In this document: piece by piece, positions 43,305 to 52,133 of the stretch
Layout: each line of letters begins with the position of its first letter
Position numbering within the stretch: the stretch's first letter is position 1
Assembly (NCBI RefSeq): GCF_024721155.1
Contig: NZ_JAHVAP010000001.1
Span: forward strand, 186,001-250,000
DNA: 64,000 nucleotides
Direction of reading: 5' to 3'
Source: Mucilaginibacter phenanthrenivorans
GTDB taxonomy: Bacteria > Bacteroidota > Bacteroidia > Sphingobacteriales > Sphingobacteriaceae
The notes under the pieces: generated by a model
What the model was told of the DNA's origin: nothing
Database searches by the model: none
Seen by the model: the letters and a program-made list of their open reading frames with translations, nothing else
Program-made: the position numbers and the translations under genes

Positions 43305-44606
43305 ATGATAAAACAAGCGCTTGAAAAGCTAAAGATCGCCGAATTAAACAAAATGCAGTATGCTGCGCTTGATGCTGCAAAAAAGGGAGATGTCATCCTG
43401 CTTTCGCCAACGGGTTCCGGTAAAACACTGGGGTTCCTGCTTCCGTTATTATCCTTATTAGATCCTAAAATCCCAACCGTCCAGGCGCTGATCATGGTGC
43501 CCTCGCGTGAGTTGGCCTTACAGATTGAGCAGGTTTTTAAGGCTATAGGCAGCGGCTTTAAAGTGAATGTATGTTATGGTGGTCACCCCGTTAAAATTGA
43601 ACGGAACAACCTCTCGCAGCCACCTGCGGTGTTAATTGGTACGCCGGGCCGCATTGGTCATCACCTGCGTCGCGAAAGTTTTACGACTGATACCATCAAA
43701 ACGTTGATCCTTGATGAATTTGATAAGGCGCTGGAGTTTGGTTTCCAGGAGGATATGACCTATATCATCCGGCAAATGGATCACCTTACAAAAAGAATCC
43801 TTACCTCGGCTACTAAAATGGACGAAATTCCCTCATTCACCGGGATCAATAAGCCCACTTTGGTGGACTTTCTTCAAAACACAACAAACGCTCCCGATCT
43901 AAAATTAAAGGCTGTCTTGTCACCGGCAGCTGATAAACTCGATACCTTGTTCTCCTTGCTTTGTAAAATAGGGGATAAGGCTACCCTCGTTTTTTGTAAC
44001 CACAGGGATGCTGTTGAGCGCATCAGCGAGTTGCTCTGGGATAGGGGACTGGTACATGATATATTTCACGGCAAAATGGAGCAGGAGGATAGGGAACGTG
44101 CCTTACTGAAATTCAGGAATGGTAGCCACCGATTATTAATAACTACGGATCTTGCCTCACGGGGGCTAGATATCCCAGAGATAGAATATATTGTTCATTA
44201 CCAGCTGCCGCATAACGAAGAGGCGTTCACACATCGTAATGGACGTACTGCCAGGATGCATGCAAAAGGAACGGCATATTTGATCTTAACTGAAGATGAA
44301 AAGCTGAAGTACCTCGACAAAGAACCGGAAATTGAAGTGTTACCAGCTGATCTTCCTGTTCCAAAACCAACGCCATGGGCAACCGTGTATATTGGAGCAG
44401 GTAAAAAAGATAAGGTGAACAAGGTTGATATAGTAGGCCTGCTGCTGCAAAAGGGTGAACTTGCGAAGGATGATCTTGGGTTGATAGAAGTGCTGGATTA
44501 TTCATCTTATGCCGCGGTTAAACGTAACCTTGCAAAGCGCACAGTGGAGCTGCTTAAAGCTGAAAAGATCAAAAACAAAAAGGTTAAAATTGAAATTTCA
44601 ATATAA
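43305..44606 (+). CDS. DEAD/DEAH-box RNA helicase with DEFD motif
   Basis: A 433-residue superfamily 2 helicase. ATG at 43305 is preferred over a TTG at 43296 that lies inside the promoter box. Motif I SPTGSGKT (34-41), Ia PSRELALQ, Ib TPGRI, motif II LILDEFDKA (DEFD instead of DEAD), motif III SAT, IV LVFCNH, V TTDLASRGLDIPEI and VI HRNGRTAR are all visible. The C-terminal extension contains a GUCT/DbpA-like part (ATVYIGAGKKDKVNKVDIVGLLL) that may bind RNA. It probably remodels rRNA or mRNA. The DUF1456 gene follows by 21 nt. Confidence 0.93.
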   Translation: MIKQALEKLKIAELNKMQYAALDAAKKGDVILLSPTGSGKTLGFLLPLLSLLDPKIPTVQALIMVPSRELALQIEQVFKAIGSGFKVNVCYGGHPVKIERNNLSQPPAVLIGTPGRIGHHLRRESFTTDTIKTLILDEFDKALEFGFQEDMTYIIRQMDHLTKRILTSATKMDEIPSFTGINKPTLVDFLQNTTNAPDLKLKAVLSPAADKLDTLFSLLCKIGDKATLVFCNHRDAVERISELLWDRGLVHDIFHGKMEQEDRERALLKFRNGSHRLLITTDLASRGLDIPEIEYIVHYQLPHNEEAFTHRNGRTARMHAKGTAYLILTEDEKLKYLDKEPEIEVLPADLPVPKPTPWATVYIGAGKKDKVNKVDIVGLLLQKGELAKDDLGLIEVLDYSSYAAVKRNLAKRTVELLKAEKIKNKKVKIEISI

Positions 44607-44627
44607 GGATTTAAAAAAACAAGAAAT

Positions 44628-44858
44628 ATGAGTAATAATGATATCATGAAAAAGCTGCGGGTGGCTATGCATTTCACCGATGATGATATTATAAAGGTAT
44701 TGGAGCTTGCCAACTTTCGCATCACTAAAACAGAACTTGGTGCAATTTTTCGTAAGGAAGATCATCCTAACTTTAAACCCTGTGGCGACCAGATCCTGCG
44801 TAATTTCCTGAATGGATTGATAATTTACAAGCGCGGACCAAAGGAAAAGGCGGAATAG
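44628..44858 (+). CDS. DUF1456 family protein (YehS-like), single repeat
   Basis: A 76-residue protein with one DUF1456 unit: NDIMKKLRVAMHFTDDDIIKVLELANF and ITKTELGAIFRKEDHPNFKPCGDQILRNFLNGL. Typical members such as YehS carry two copies and about 150 residues, so this is a half-length version. It is co-directional with and close to the helicase gene. Confidence 0.88.
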   Translation: MSNNDIMKKLRVAMHFTDDDIIKVLELANFRITKTELGAIFRKEDHPNFKPCGDQILRNFLNGLIIYKRGPKEKAE

Positions 44859-44861
44859 TAC

Positions 44862-45419
44862 TCAATTCCGCTCAATCATTTTATACTTGCCGCTTTTAAG
44901 CAGTTTTTGCTGTTCTGCCGAGAATGGTTGACGGCCGCCAAAGTCCTGCACCCAATACGTGTTATATGATGCAACGCCAACTTCCCTGAACTCGCGGTTC
45001 ATCAGGTTTTTGCAATGTCCCTCGCTTTTAAACCAACCCTTCATTACTTCGTCGATGCTTTGCTGCCCCTGGGCGATGTTTTCGCCGACTGCGAAGCTTT
45101 GGTAACCCTTCATGGTGTAACCTGCCGCGGTTATGCGTTTGTCCATTGTGCGGCCATTCTTACTGGTATGGCTGAAATAGTTTTTGTCCGACATGTCTAC
45201 CGCGTGCCCTATTGCGGCAAACTCAAGCTGATCGTTCCAAACAAGGGGCGGGACGGGAGGCATATAGGTACTGCCACAATTACAACCCTTTTGACGTACC
45301 TTATTTATGCTTTCCAAAAACTCGCGCCTGAACTCTTCTTTACTCATGGTTTGCCTGCCAAAGCTGTTTGGGTAAGAAAATATGGAGCATGCTATAAGTA
45401 GCGCTAATAATGCCTTCAT
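44862..45419 (-). CDS. Secreted CAP/SCP domain protein
   Basis: A 185-residue protein with a signal peptide (about 1-22) and one CAP domain. Motifs: FLESINKVRQKG, HAVDMSDKNYFSHTSKNGRTMDKRITAAGY and VGENIAQGQQSIDEVMKGWFKSEGHCKNLMN, with the His/Glu residues that line the CAP cavity. Family roles vary from lipid binding to protease-like. It is convergent with the DUF1456 gene; the two stop codons are 3 nt apart. Confidence 0.92.
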   Translation of the reverse strand: MKALLALLIACSIFSYPNSFGRQTMSKEEFRREFLESINKVRQKGCNCGSTYMPPVPPLVWNDQLEFAAIGHAVDMSDKNYFSHTSKNGRTMDKRITAAGYTMKGYQSFAVGENIAQGQQSIDEVMKGWFKSEGHCKNLMNREFREVGVASYNTYWVQDFGGRQPFSAEQQKLLKSGKYKMIERN

Positions 45420-45476
45420 GTTTATTTTGACAACAGTAATCGCTATAGGTTTAGTATCAGCAGGATGAAATTAAGT

Positions 45477-45652
45477 TTATCGCCTTGGCCGCCTGATTAT
45501 TGAACGCCAGTTGCCCCTTTTTCGCTTTAGAAAAATAATGACCGCAATTGAAATTAAAGCAATAGCGACTATCAGCATTATAACGAATCGACTTTTTTGG
45601 GAGAGCTGCTTTTGTAAAGCTTCCTGGTATTTGATGAAAGTACTTTTTTTTT
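45477..45652 (-). other. -1-frame C-terminal membrane anchor of the adjacent gene (behind an A9 run)
   Basis: On the minus strand, shifting by -1 at the A9 run (45644-45652) opens a frame encoding STFIKYQEALQKQ, then LSQKSRF, a perfect membrane helix (VIMLIVAIALISIAVIIFL) and a basic tail KRKRGNWRSIIRRPRR before a stop at 45477. This looks like the true end of a single-pass membrane protein. The zero frame instead ends in an atypical Ser/Lys-rich tail 34 codons after the run. Either the gene is frameshifted (mutation, read error, phase-variable run) or it uses slippage to make two forms. Confidence 0.7.
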
Positions 45653-46777
45653 GCTTTGAACCGAATCAGTTTTTTTCTTCTCAACAGAGTCCTTTGTGAC
45701 CAGGGCCGCAATCATTTTTGCTTCCTCGTCTTTCCGGATGCTTTCCTCTACAGAGTCCCGTTTTTTTAACACCGCTTCTTCTTTCTGGTAGTTTTTAAGG
45801 CGGCTATACAATAGTCCATAATACCTCAATACTTCTGATTGTAGCTTTGGATTATGGGTAGTTACGGAGATTTGTAACGCTTCATCTAAATCGCGCATAG
45901 CCAGGGTGTAATCACTTACTTCGCTTTTGATGGTCGACAGAGTTATTAACGACTTAATTACATTTACATAGTCTTTTTTATCTCTCGACAAGGAGTTCGA
46001 TTGTAAAATGAACCATTTAGCCTGGCTGAATTTTTTTTGAGCCATGTAAACTTTGGCCAGGTTATCGAACGAAATTCGCAGACCCGTGGTGTCGTTAAAA
46101 TAAGAATACTGGTGCAGTGCCAACATGGTGTAGCTTAATACCTTACTTTGGTAACTTACCCTTGTCATCTTATTGCTAAGCGTATCATAATCCAGGTATC
46201 TTTTGGCTATTTCGGTATAGATGGGTCCTTTAAATAAATTTTGCTCCGGAACTTTTAATTGCAGTTTTAAAGTATCCAGGCTCATAATGGCAAGTTGCTT
46301 CACCATGGTGTCCTTTAATGCACGGTATGCCCTAAATTTAATACTATCCAGGTGGGCCATTTTTGCAAGGAAGCGCATACTATCCACAAACTTTGGATCA
46401 ATATAACTAAGGCTATCCTTATGGTTTGCCATACCCGTCATGTTTAGGCTATCGGCATAATGGGTAATCGCCTGTAAAGCGAAATCATCTTTATGATCAA
46501 ATGGAACAGAATAATTCAAGTTGCCGGGAAAATGAGAAATTGCAGTCAGGCTGAAGTTGTTTTTTTTACGACCCGAGATCACAAAGTTCACACTATCAAT
46601 GCGAACCATCGCCGAAACTAATTTTACGCTATCTGAACTGGCGAGTTCTGTTGGCTTGGATGTGGCTTGTTTTGAAGTGTCAGGTGCAGATGCTTTCACG
46701 GTATCGGCAGTTTGCGAAAACGCCGATAACCCCAGGCAGACAAATAGAAAAAATAATAGCGTAGTTGTTTTTTTCAT
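45578..46777 (-). CDS. Secreted TPR-like protein, zero-frame form
   Basis: A 399-residue product as read in the zero frame. Signal peptide (about 1-22, LSAFSQ). A low-complexity Asp/Ser-rich segment with repeated DSVNF, DSLNM and DSIKF words (about 45-170) precedes helical TPR-like repeats (about 190-330; MLALHQYSYFNDTTGLRISF, FSQAKWFILQSNSLSRDKK, YTLAMRDLDEALQISVTTHN). A charged coiled-coil (about 335-370) then reaches the A9 run. The architecture resembles adenylate-cyclase or histidine-kinase-like sensory proteins with TPRs outside and a membrane helix, except that no output domain follows. See the adjacent entry for the -1 frame continuation. Confidence 0.75.
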   Translation of the reverse strand: MKKTTTLLFFLFVCLGLSAFSQTADTVKASAPDTSKQATSKPTELASSDSVKLVSAMVRIDSVNFVISGRKKNNFSLTAISHFPGNLNYSVPFDHKDDFALQAITHYADSLNMTGMANHKDSLSYIDPKFVDSMRFLAKMAHLDSIKFRAYRALKDTMVKQLAIMSLDTLKLQLKVPEQNLFKGPIYTEIAKRYLDYDTLSNKMTRVSYQSKVLSYTMLALHQYSYFNDTTGLRISFDNLAKVYMAQKKFSQAKWFILQSNSLSRDKKDYVNVIKSLITLSTIKSEVSDYTLAMRDLDEALQISVTTHNPKLQSEVLRYYGLLYSRLKNYQKEEAVLKKRDSVEESIRKDEEAKMIAALVTKDSVEKKKTDSVQSKKKVLSSNTRKLYKSSSPKKVDSL

Positions 46778-47092
46778 AAGCTATCCCAATGCCAGGACTA
46801 TAAATATACCTATTGTAAGCAAAAAATGTGCCTGTTATTAGCTAACTATTGATAAATAGCCGTTACAGTTTCGTTATGATAAAGTATTTATTGTTATGTG
46901 AAATTTTTGATAATTATTAATGGTGGATTTCGCAAGAAAAACATATTAACAGCTGTTAATAAGTGTATTGCGTGAATTTGTTGATAGCAGGTAAATAGCA
47001 CAGTTTTTTGGTGAGTAGTTGTATGAGCAAAAGCCATATTACATTGACTGACATAAAACTGATGCGATATTCAGGAACGTTAAAAAGCAGGG
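46778..47092. other. AT-rich 315-bp gap
   Basis: This lies between the PAP2 gene stop and the TPR-like gene start, both on the minus strand. It should contain the promoter of the TPR-like gene and the 3' end of the lipid locus. No T-tailed hairpin was identified. Confidence 0.35.
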
Positions 47093-48031
47093 CTACCTTA
47101 TTTTTTCTTCATACTTCTCTATGAAGTTTCTAAATGGCGCTACCTTGTTAATCAGTAAGTTGAAAATTGTGATTCCGGTGATGGCCGAGAAGATCCCTGC
47201 CAGTACGTCTATGATGTAATGATGGCTCGCATAAACAGCGGTAAACCAAATCCCCAGCATCACTACAACGAAAAACAAGTTGAGCCATTTAAGGCGATTC
47301 TTAATCCCATAGTATAAAACGATAACCGGGTATGACGAATGCAAAGAGGGCATCGCAGCAAATACGTTTGATCCTTTGGCATATATCGATTTAAAGATTC
47401 CCGCATGAAAAAAGTTGTCAAACTTCACCAAACCGGCAGTGTTTCCGGGGGTATGGGCATGAAATGTAAACCCATTATATTCTACATACCATGGAGGAGC
47501 CGCAGGGTATAAATAATACACAACAAAGCCGATGAAATTGACAAGGACAAAGGTTATTGAGAAATATAAAAATTGCTTCCTGTTTTTGAAGAATAAAAAT
47601 GCAGCAAAAGCCAGCGGAACAGGGATCCAGCACAAGTAAAAGATGCCCGCGGCCACATCTATCCATGTTTTGCCATTTATTCGCCAGTATTCGTTAGCGG
47701 TAAGTAGCTTTCCATTAAAGTGAACGCCAAACAAGTGCTTTTCGGTATTGTATAGATCGGCAATGTGAACAGTGTTGTAATTATAGTTTGGAAAGGCCTT
47801 CATATAGTCGAAGATCACCCAGTAAACTATAAATATTAAAAAGCCTGTTATGAATTTACGACTGATTGGCGACGCGAAAAATGCGATGTTAAAGATACCC
47901 GCCAGGACCAACTGATCGGTTTTAAATCCAACAAGCCAGGCCGAAAATAGCAGGTAAAATATAGTTACCGCAGCAACAATAATTACCGACCGGGTATTTA
48001 TCCTGATACCATCACCAACAGCATTAGTCAT
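47093..48031 (-). CDS. PAP2-superfamily inositol phosphorylceramide synthase-like (AUR1-type) protein
   Basis: A 312-residue membrane protein with about eight helices. The PAP2 signature is AMPSLHSSYPVIVLYYG (about 228-244) and ASHHYIIDVLAGI (about 274-286), which provide the catalytic His and Asp. This spacing and the HHYxxD form are those of the AUR1/IPC synthase branch, which transfers phosphoinositol to ceramide, rather than undecaprenyl-pyrophosphatases. Context supports this: MIPS, a CDP-alcohol phosphotransferase and ceramide genes precede it. The start is 1 nt after the stop of the hydroxylase gene. The active site is expected on the periplasmic face. Activity is inferred; another lipid phosphatase remains possible. 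Confidence 0.82.
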   Translation of the reverse strand: MTNAVGDGIRINTRSVIIVAAVTIFYLLFSAWLVGFKTDQLVLAGIFNIAFFASPISRKFITGFLIFIVYWVIFDYMKAFPNYNYNTVHIADLYNTEKHLFGVHFNGKLLTANEYWRINGKTWIDVAAGIFYLCWIPVPLAFAAFLFFKNRKQFLYFSITFVLVNFIGFVVYYLYPAAPPWYVEYNGFTFHAHTPGNTAGLVKFDNFFHAGIFKSIYAKGSNVFAAMPSLHSSYPVIVLYYGIKNRLKWLNLFFVVVMLGIWFTAVYASHHYIIDVLAGIFSAITGITIFNLLINKVAPFRNFIEKYEEKIR

Positions 48032-48032
48032 G

Positions 48033-48653
48033 CTATTTTTTAATAAAATCTGAGCGGAAGATCTTGTCCCAAAGCGGCGAGCTTACACCGTATCCCTTGT
48101 CAGGGTCCTGGTAGTGGTGTAGCATGTGGTGCTGTTTTATCTTTTTCCAGATATTGCCTTTGAAATTGAAATGATGTATAGCGTAGTGTGATATATCGTA
48201 AAAGAGATATCCTAATATAAAGGCAGGGAAAAAGCCCCAGATGTAGTTTGTTGGCAATATGGCATTAAACAAAAAATAAAAGCCGGTCGCAAGGGGAATA
48301 CTTACTGATGGCGGCAAAACAAGGCGTTTAGCATCACTCGGATAGTCGTGATGAACTCCATGGAAAATAAAGTGCATGCGTTGCGCCCATGGCTTGTCTG
48401 CAGGTTCGTAATGAAATACAAAGCGGTGCATAATATATTCAACAAGCGTCCAAACAAAAAGCCCGAAGACGAATAGTTCAACAAAAAGCAATCCGTTTAA
48501 CCCGCTTTGGATGTATTTATAGATGCAAAAACCGATAACAGGAACAAAAATATAAAGCGGTACAGTAAAGTGAACCTTAGATAAACTCTCTAAAAGATCA
48601 CTTTTAAACATTCTCACAGATTCCTGTGAATTGGAAACATATTTCTTTTTCAT
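48033..48653 (-). CDS. FA2H/Scs7-like fatty acid 2-hydroxylase (sterol desaturase superfamily)
   Basis: A 206-residue di-iron membrane hydroxylase. Four helices surround the His clusters HRFVFH, HFIFHGVHHDYP (about 88-104), HYAIHH and QHHMLHH (about 170-176), followed by GYGVSSPLWDKIF. The segments HGVHH-x(n)-RLVLPP and GYGVSSPLWD match eukaryotic ceramide fatty acid 2-hydroxylase more closely than carotenoid or sterol enzymes. It probably introduces a 2-hydroxyl on the N-acyl chain of ceramide with O2. It has no cytochrome b5 domain, so an external electron donor is required. It overlaps none of its neighbours but is 1 nt from the PAP2 gene. Confidence 0.87.
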   Translation of the reverse strand: MKKKYVSNSQESVRMFKSDLLESLSKVHFTVPLYIFVPVIGFCIYKYIQSGLNGLLFVELFVFGLFVWTLVEYIMHRFVFHYEPADKPWAQRMHFIFHGVHHDYPSDAKRLVLPPSVSIPLATGFYFLFNAILPTNYIWGFFPAFILGYLFYDISHYAIHHFNFKGNIWKKIKQHHMLHHYQDPDKGYGVSSPLWDKIFRSDFIKK

Positions 48654-48840
48654 CGCTGATCAGGGTTAAAAAATGTTTTAAAATTTCTATTCCTGCTATT
48701 CAAATTAATTTGTACCCCAATTTTAAGAAAGTTTTGGTGTACTGTAAGTTCTTTTATGTAATTGTTACGAAGATATGATATTTTACGTGCCGGCGCTCAA
48801 TCAAAATCGAAATTCCTTAATGTTTTGTTAATAAACCAAG

Positions 48841-49569
48841 CTATTGCTGCTCTTCTAAAAGCGATTTTTTAGCATTAATCAACCTTTTAGCTGCGGTAAT
48901 ATTTGTCAATATTGCCACAACTGCAATAGGGAATGTAAATATCGTCATGGTTTCAAATACATGGAACTTTATGCCCGGGACATACAGCTTATAATCGCCA
49001 CCAATGTACATCGACGTAATACCGCAAAGCATTGCGCATAATCCAATTGTAACCACACGTTCAGGTCTTTGCATTAAGCCACCTTTAGACTCGATCCCCA
49101 AACCCTCGGCGCGGGCTCTTACATAACTTACCATCATAGAACCGATAAGTGCGATAAACGCAAAAATAGAACTCAGGAAGTAATGATGACCAACAAGGTA
49201 GTAGCAGATGCCTAAAAACATGATAAGCTCGCTGTACCGATCTAAAACAGAATCGTATAATGCGCCAAACGTAGATTTCATATTGCCCAAACGCGCAACC
49301 TGCCCGTCAAGCATATCAAACAAACCTGCAAAAAGTATTAGTCCGCCTGCCCAGCCTACATAGCTAAGGTCACCCCGGTTACCTTCTTCGGCGCCAATGA
49401 TAAATATCACAGCTACACCTACATTCAGCACGAACCCAATTGAGGTTACCGCATTTGGAGTGAGGCCCAGTTTAATAAATACCTTAACCACCGGGTCAAT
49501 TACTTTGTAGATACCCAACTGGAGAGAGGTACGTACTGATGTTTGCTGCTCTACTTTAACGTTTTCCAT
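48841..49569 (-). CDS. CDP-alcohol phosphotransferase, probable phosphatidylinositol-phosphate synthase
   Basis: A 242-residue membrane enzyme. ATG at 49569 (MENVKVEQQTS) is chosen; a longer frame to 49608 would overlap the upstream gene. The CDP-alcohol signature is complete: LDGQVARLGNMKSTFGALYD and SVLD give D-G-x2-A-R-x8-G-x3-D-x3-D (about 88-111). Six helices follow. It would join a CDP-diacylglycerol unit to a polar alcohol; next to MIPS and a PgpA-like phosphatase, inositol 1-phosphate is the likely acceptor, giving PI-phosphate. The gap to the DUF5686 gene is 2 nt, so they share a transcript. Confidence 0.88.
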   Translation of the reverse strand: MENVKVEQQTSVRTSLQLGIYKVIDPVVKVFIKLGLTPNAVTSIGFVLNVGVAVIFIIGAEEGNRGDLSYVGWAGGLILFAGLFDMLDGQVARLGNMKSTFGALYDSVLDRYSELIMFLGICYYLVGHHYFLSSIFAFIALIGSMMVSYVRARAEGLGIESKGGLMQRPERVVTIGLCAMLCGITSMYIGGDYKLYVPGIKFHVFETMTIFTFPIAVVAILTNITAAKRLINAKKSLLEEQQ

Positions 49570-49571
49570 GT

Positions 49572-52133
49572 TTAAAAATCGAATTTTACCCTCGCACGAA
49601 CCCCCCACGGTGAAACATCAGGATGATCGAGGTAAGTAAAACGCCTTACCAGGTCAACCCTCACAAATTTAAATATATTTTCGATGCCTACGCTACCTTC
49701 CACATAAGGAGTTTTCCCCAGTGCATAAGTAATAGGCTCACCTGCTGCGGTTACCGGAAACTGATATAAAGACGGATGAAGCGATGGGTTATTTTCGCTA
49801 CTCAATCCCCCGTAAATTGCCTTTAATGAAGCAACTTCGCGCCATTTTAATTTCTTAAGTAATGGCACCTTATTGAAGAAAAATCCCATAAAGTGCTGAT
49901 CGATATTTATACTCTCGTAATGATCACCCACAAACTCTAAAAAGTTCATTAAGTTATACGAGTAAATATCATAAGCGTAGGTTTGGTTGGCACGGAAGAT
50001 ATCAAGCAGGGGATAAGGTACCTGTCCAAATGTTTTGCCTGCTTCTACAGTAACATCGGCATAACCTAAAATGGAAAGGTAAACACGTTTGTCAATTTCT
50101 GCATGCAGGTTCTGATAGCCATAGCCGCTGCCCCAAACATTTTTTAACCCCGCAGTATAATCGAGCGAAAATATCGGGTACTTACCCGGGATAGGAGTAC
50201 GGTATATTTTACCCTGGTAAAACTGTTCGTGCGGCGCGTACCTAAGACTCAGGCCTACTTCGCTTGTTGTCAGATCTTTTACTGTGTTGGCTGTGTTATC
50301 ACCTACCGTATTTAAGAAATACAATGAACCGGCTGGGGCTTGTGTTAATCGTTTGAAGCTTAAATGGTAAGAAAAATGACTGGCAAATTCATGTACATAA
50401 TCAAAATTGTAGTTTCGGTCATATAAGTATTTGTCGTTTTCGCCACGCTTAAACGATAACAAAAAGTTATCCTCCTGAACAAACTGCAAATTGGCGCCCG
50501 GGATGTGTGTGTCATATTGTGTGCTTATCCGTATATAATCCTGCGGGAACTTATAGATCGACTTATTATTCAGTGAGTAGGTTGCACTTAAAAAGTATTT
50601 AAATCGTTCGTCTTTGAAGCCATAGGCGCCATAAGTTTCAAAGTAATAACGCTTGCTTAATTCGGGCGTTGTACGGCCACCCACGCGCAGCTTAAACCCT
50701 TCCACAGGGTTAAAGCTATAGAAGGTATTTGCAGGGCCCAATTCAAAACCACCAAAGCCCTTATAGCCGGCTAACAATAATGTTGCAATATCAAGCGTAC
50801 GCCTAAACGAAGGCATGTTACGCAAGCTGTCAACGTTTTTATAAACCTTAGACTCTGCCCTGGTAAGTGTGTCCAAACGATTTGTTGCCCAAAACTGGTC
50901 ATTACGGTGTTTTACTTCGTCCGACTCTTCAAGTTCCTGGTTTTGATAAGTTGTATCGGGATGAGGTACGTTAACGGCGTAGTTACCATATACAATAGTT
51001 CTTATACCAAATAAACCGCCCTTTTTATTTTTCGTTAATCCAAAATCAGCCAGCATTGTGCTTTTGCTCAGGTGGAAGCGTCCATCAGGGTTTTGTTCAA
51101 ACTCCTGGTTCACCTTCATGGAATTAACAAAATTGAGGTTGATGTTTTTATTAATGCCCAATTCAACTTTTTCAACCGCATAATTTCCATCAAGTGTTAC
51201 GTAAAGCTTTCCAACGAAAAGCATATCAGCTGTATTTCGCGGCGTAAAGCTTAATTCAACAAGCTTTGTATTTTTGTAAGCAATGGTATCAGTAATAAAG
51301 AATTTATAAAACGTTGGTGCTGAACCTGCAATTGGGCTCAGGAAGTTATTGGTCATCAGGAAGATAGTATTATCATATATATCTACCTTGTAGTACATGT
51401 GTTTGAAATATGCACTTAAGCCTTCGCTATCAACCGATCCGCCGAAATTAACATTCTTATCACCTAATATAGTTGTTTTTTCCTTTTCAGGATTTTTACG
51501 ATAGTAATATTGGGAAATCTTTTCGTTAAGGAAAATAGGTAACAGGGATTTACCGGGAACAGTAGTGCTGTCGCGGTTGTTTATAACAAACGCGTATTTT
51601 CTAAAGAATTTCTTGTCGGCGAGTGTAGGTGACACGTTAGCAAGTGAAAATTGCATTTTGTCATATTCCTTATACTCAACAAAGTCATATCTCTCCGGGC
51701 GATTTTTTTCCTTGTTTTCAATAACCTTGCGGATCAGCTCAACAGCCGGGTTGTCTTTGTTGCGATACTTTGGTTTTTTGCCGGACTTTACAACTACCTC
51801 ATCTAACTGACTTGCAATAGGCACCAGGCGAATGTTTATCACTTGAGTAGCACCTTGTTTAACAGGCAAAAACGCATCCTTGTAACCGACGAAAGAAACC
51901 TTGATCTGCTTGACAGCATTATCAGTGCTGATGCTGTATTTACCATCATTATTAGTAGGAGCACCGATGGATGTGCCGGCAAAGGCGACAGTTACAAAAG
52001 GTAACGGCTGTTTGTTGCTTGCATCGGTAACTATGCCGCTTACAACTGTTGAAGTTTGCGCAAATAGTAAAGATGTAAAGAGTAAAAAGAAGCTCAATAA
52101 AAATAGCTTCCTGTATAAGTAATTATAGTTCAT
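49572..52133 (-). CDS. DUF5686 outer-membrane beta-barrel with CarboxypepD-like N-terminal domain
   Basis: An 853-residue outer-membrane protein. Signal peptide (about 1-25, LLFAQ), a CarboxypepD_reg-like domain (about 30-110: VSGIVTDASNKQPLPFVTVAFAGTSIGA), then the DUF5686 region with alternating amphipathic strands and a C-terminal VRRFTYLDHPDVSPWGVRARVKFDF ending in Phe, as in outer-membrane barrels. There is no TonB plug. DUF5686 proteins have no firm function. Here the gene is embedded in a lipid-synthesis locus and is followed by the CDP-alcohol transferase at 2 nt, which suggests a role in placing or handling the lipid at the outer membrane; this is inference. Confidence 0.87.
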   Translation of the reverse strand: MNYNYLYRKLFLLSFFLLFTSLLFAQTSTVVSGIVTDASNKQPLPFVTVAFAGTSIGAPTNNDGKYSISTDNAVKQIKVSFVGYKDAFLPVKQGATQVINIRLVPIASQLDEVVVKSGKKPKYRNKDNPAVELIRKVIENKEKNRPERYDFVEYKEYDKMQFSLANVSPTLADKKFFRKYAFVINNRDSTTVPGKSLLPIFLNEKISQYYYRKNPEKEKTTILGDKNVNFGGSVDSEGLSAYFKHMYYKVDIYDNTIFLMTNNFLSPIAGSAPTFYKFFITDTIAYKNTKLVELSFTPRNTADMLFVGKLYVTLDGNYAVEKVELGINKNINLNFVNSMKVNQEFEQNPDGRFHLSKSTMLADFGLTKNKKGGLFGIRTIVYGNYAVNVPHPDTTYQNQELEESDEVKHRNDQFWATNRLDTLTRAESKVYKNVDSLRNMPSFRRTLDIATLLLAGYKGFGGFELGPANTFYSFNPVEGFKLRVGGRTTPELSKRYYFETYGAYGFKDERFKYFLSATYSLNNKSIYKFPQDYIRISTQYDTHIPGANLQFVQEDNFLLSFKRGENDKYLYDRNYNFDYVHEFASHFSYHLSFKRLTQAPAGSLYFLNTVGDNTANTVKDLTTSEVGLSLRYAPHEQFYQGKIYRTPIPGKYPIFSLDYTAGLKNVWGSGYGYQNLHAEIDKRVYLSILGYADVTVEAGKTFGQVPYPLLDIFRANQTYAYDIYSYNLMNFLEFVGDHYESINIDQHFMGFFFNKVPLLKKLKWREVASLKAIYGGLSSENNPSLHPSLYQFPVTAAGEPITYALGKTPYVEGSVGIENIFKFVRVDLVRRFTYLDHPDVSPWGVRARVKFDF

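Noticed and set aside
45457..45711. 84-codon minus-strand frame
   Set aside because: It is the third frame over the A9 region and encodes neither the coiled coil nor the membrane helix; the -1 frame described above is the meaningful one.
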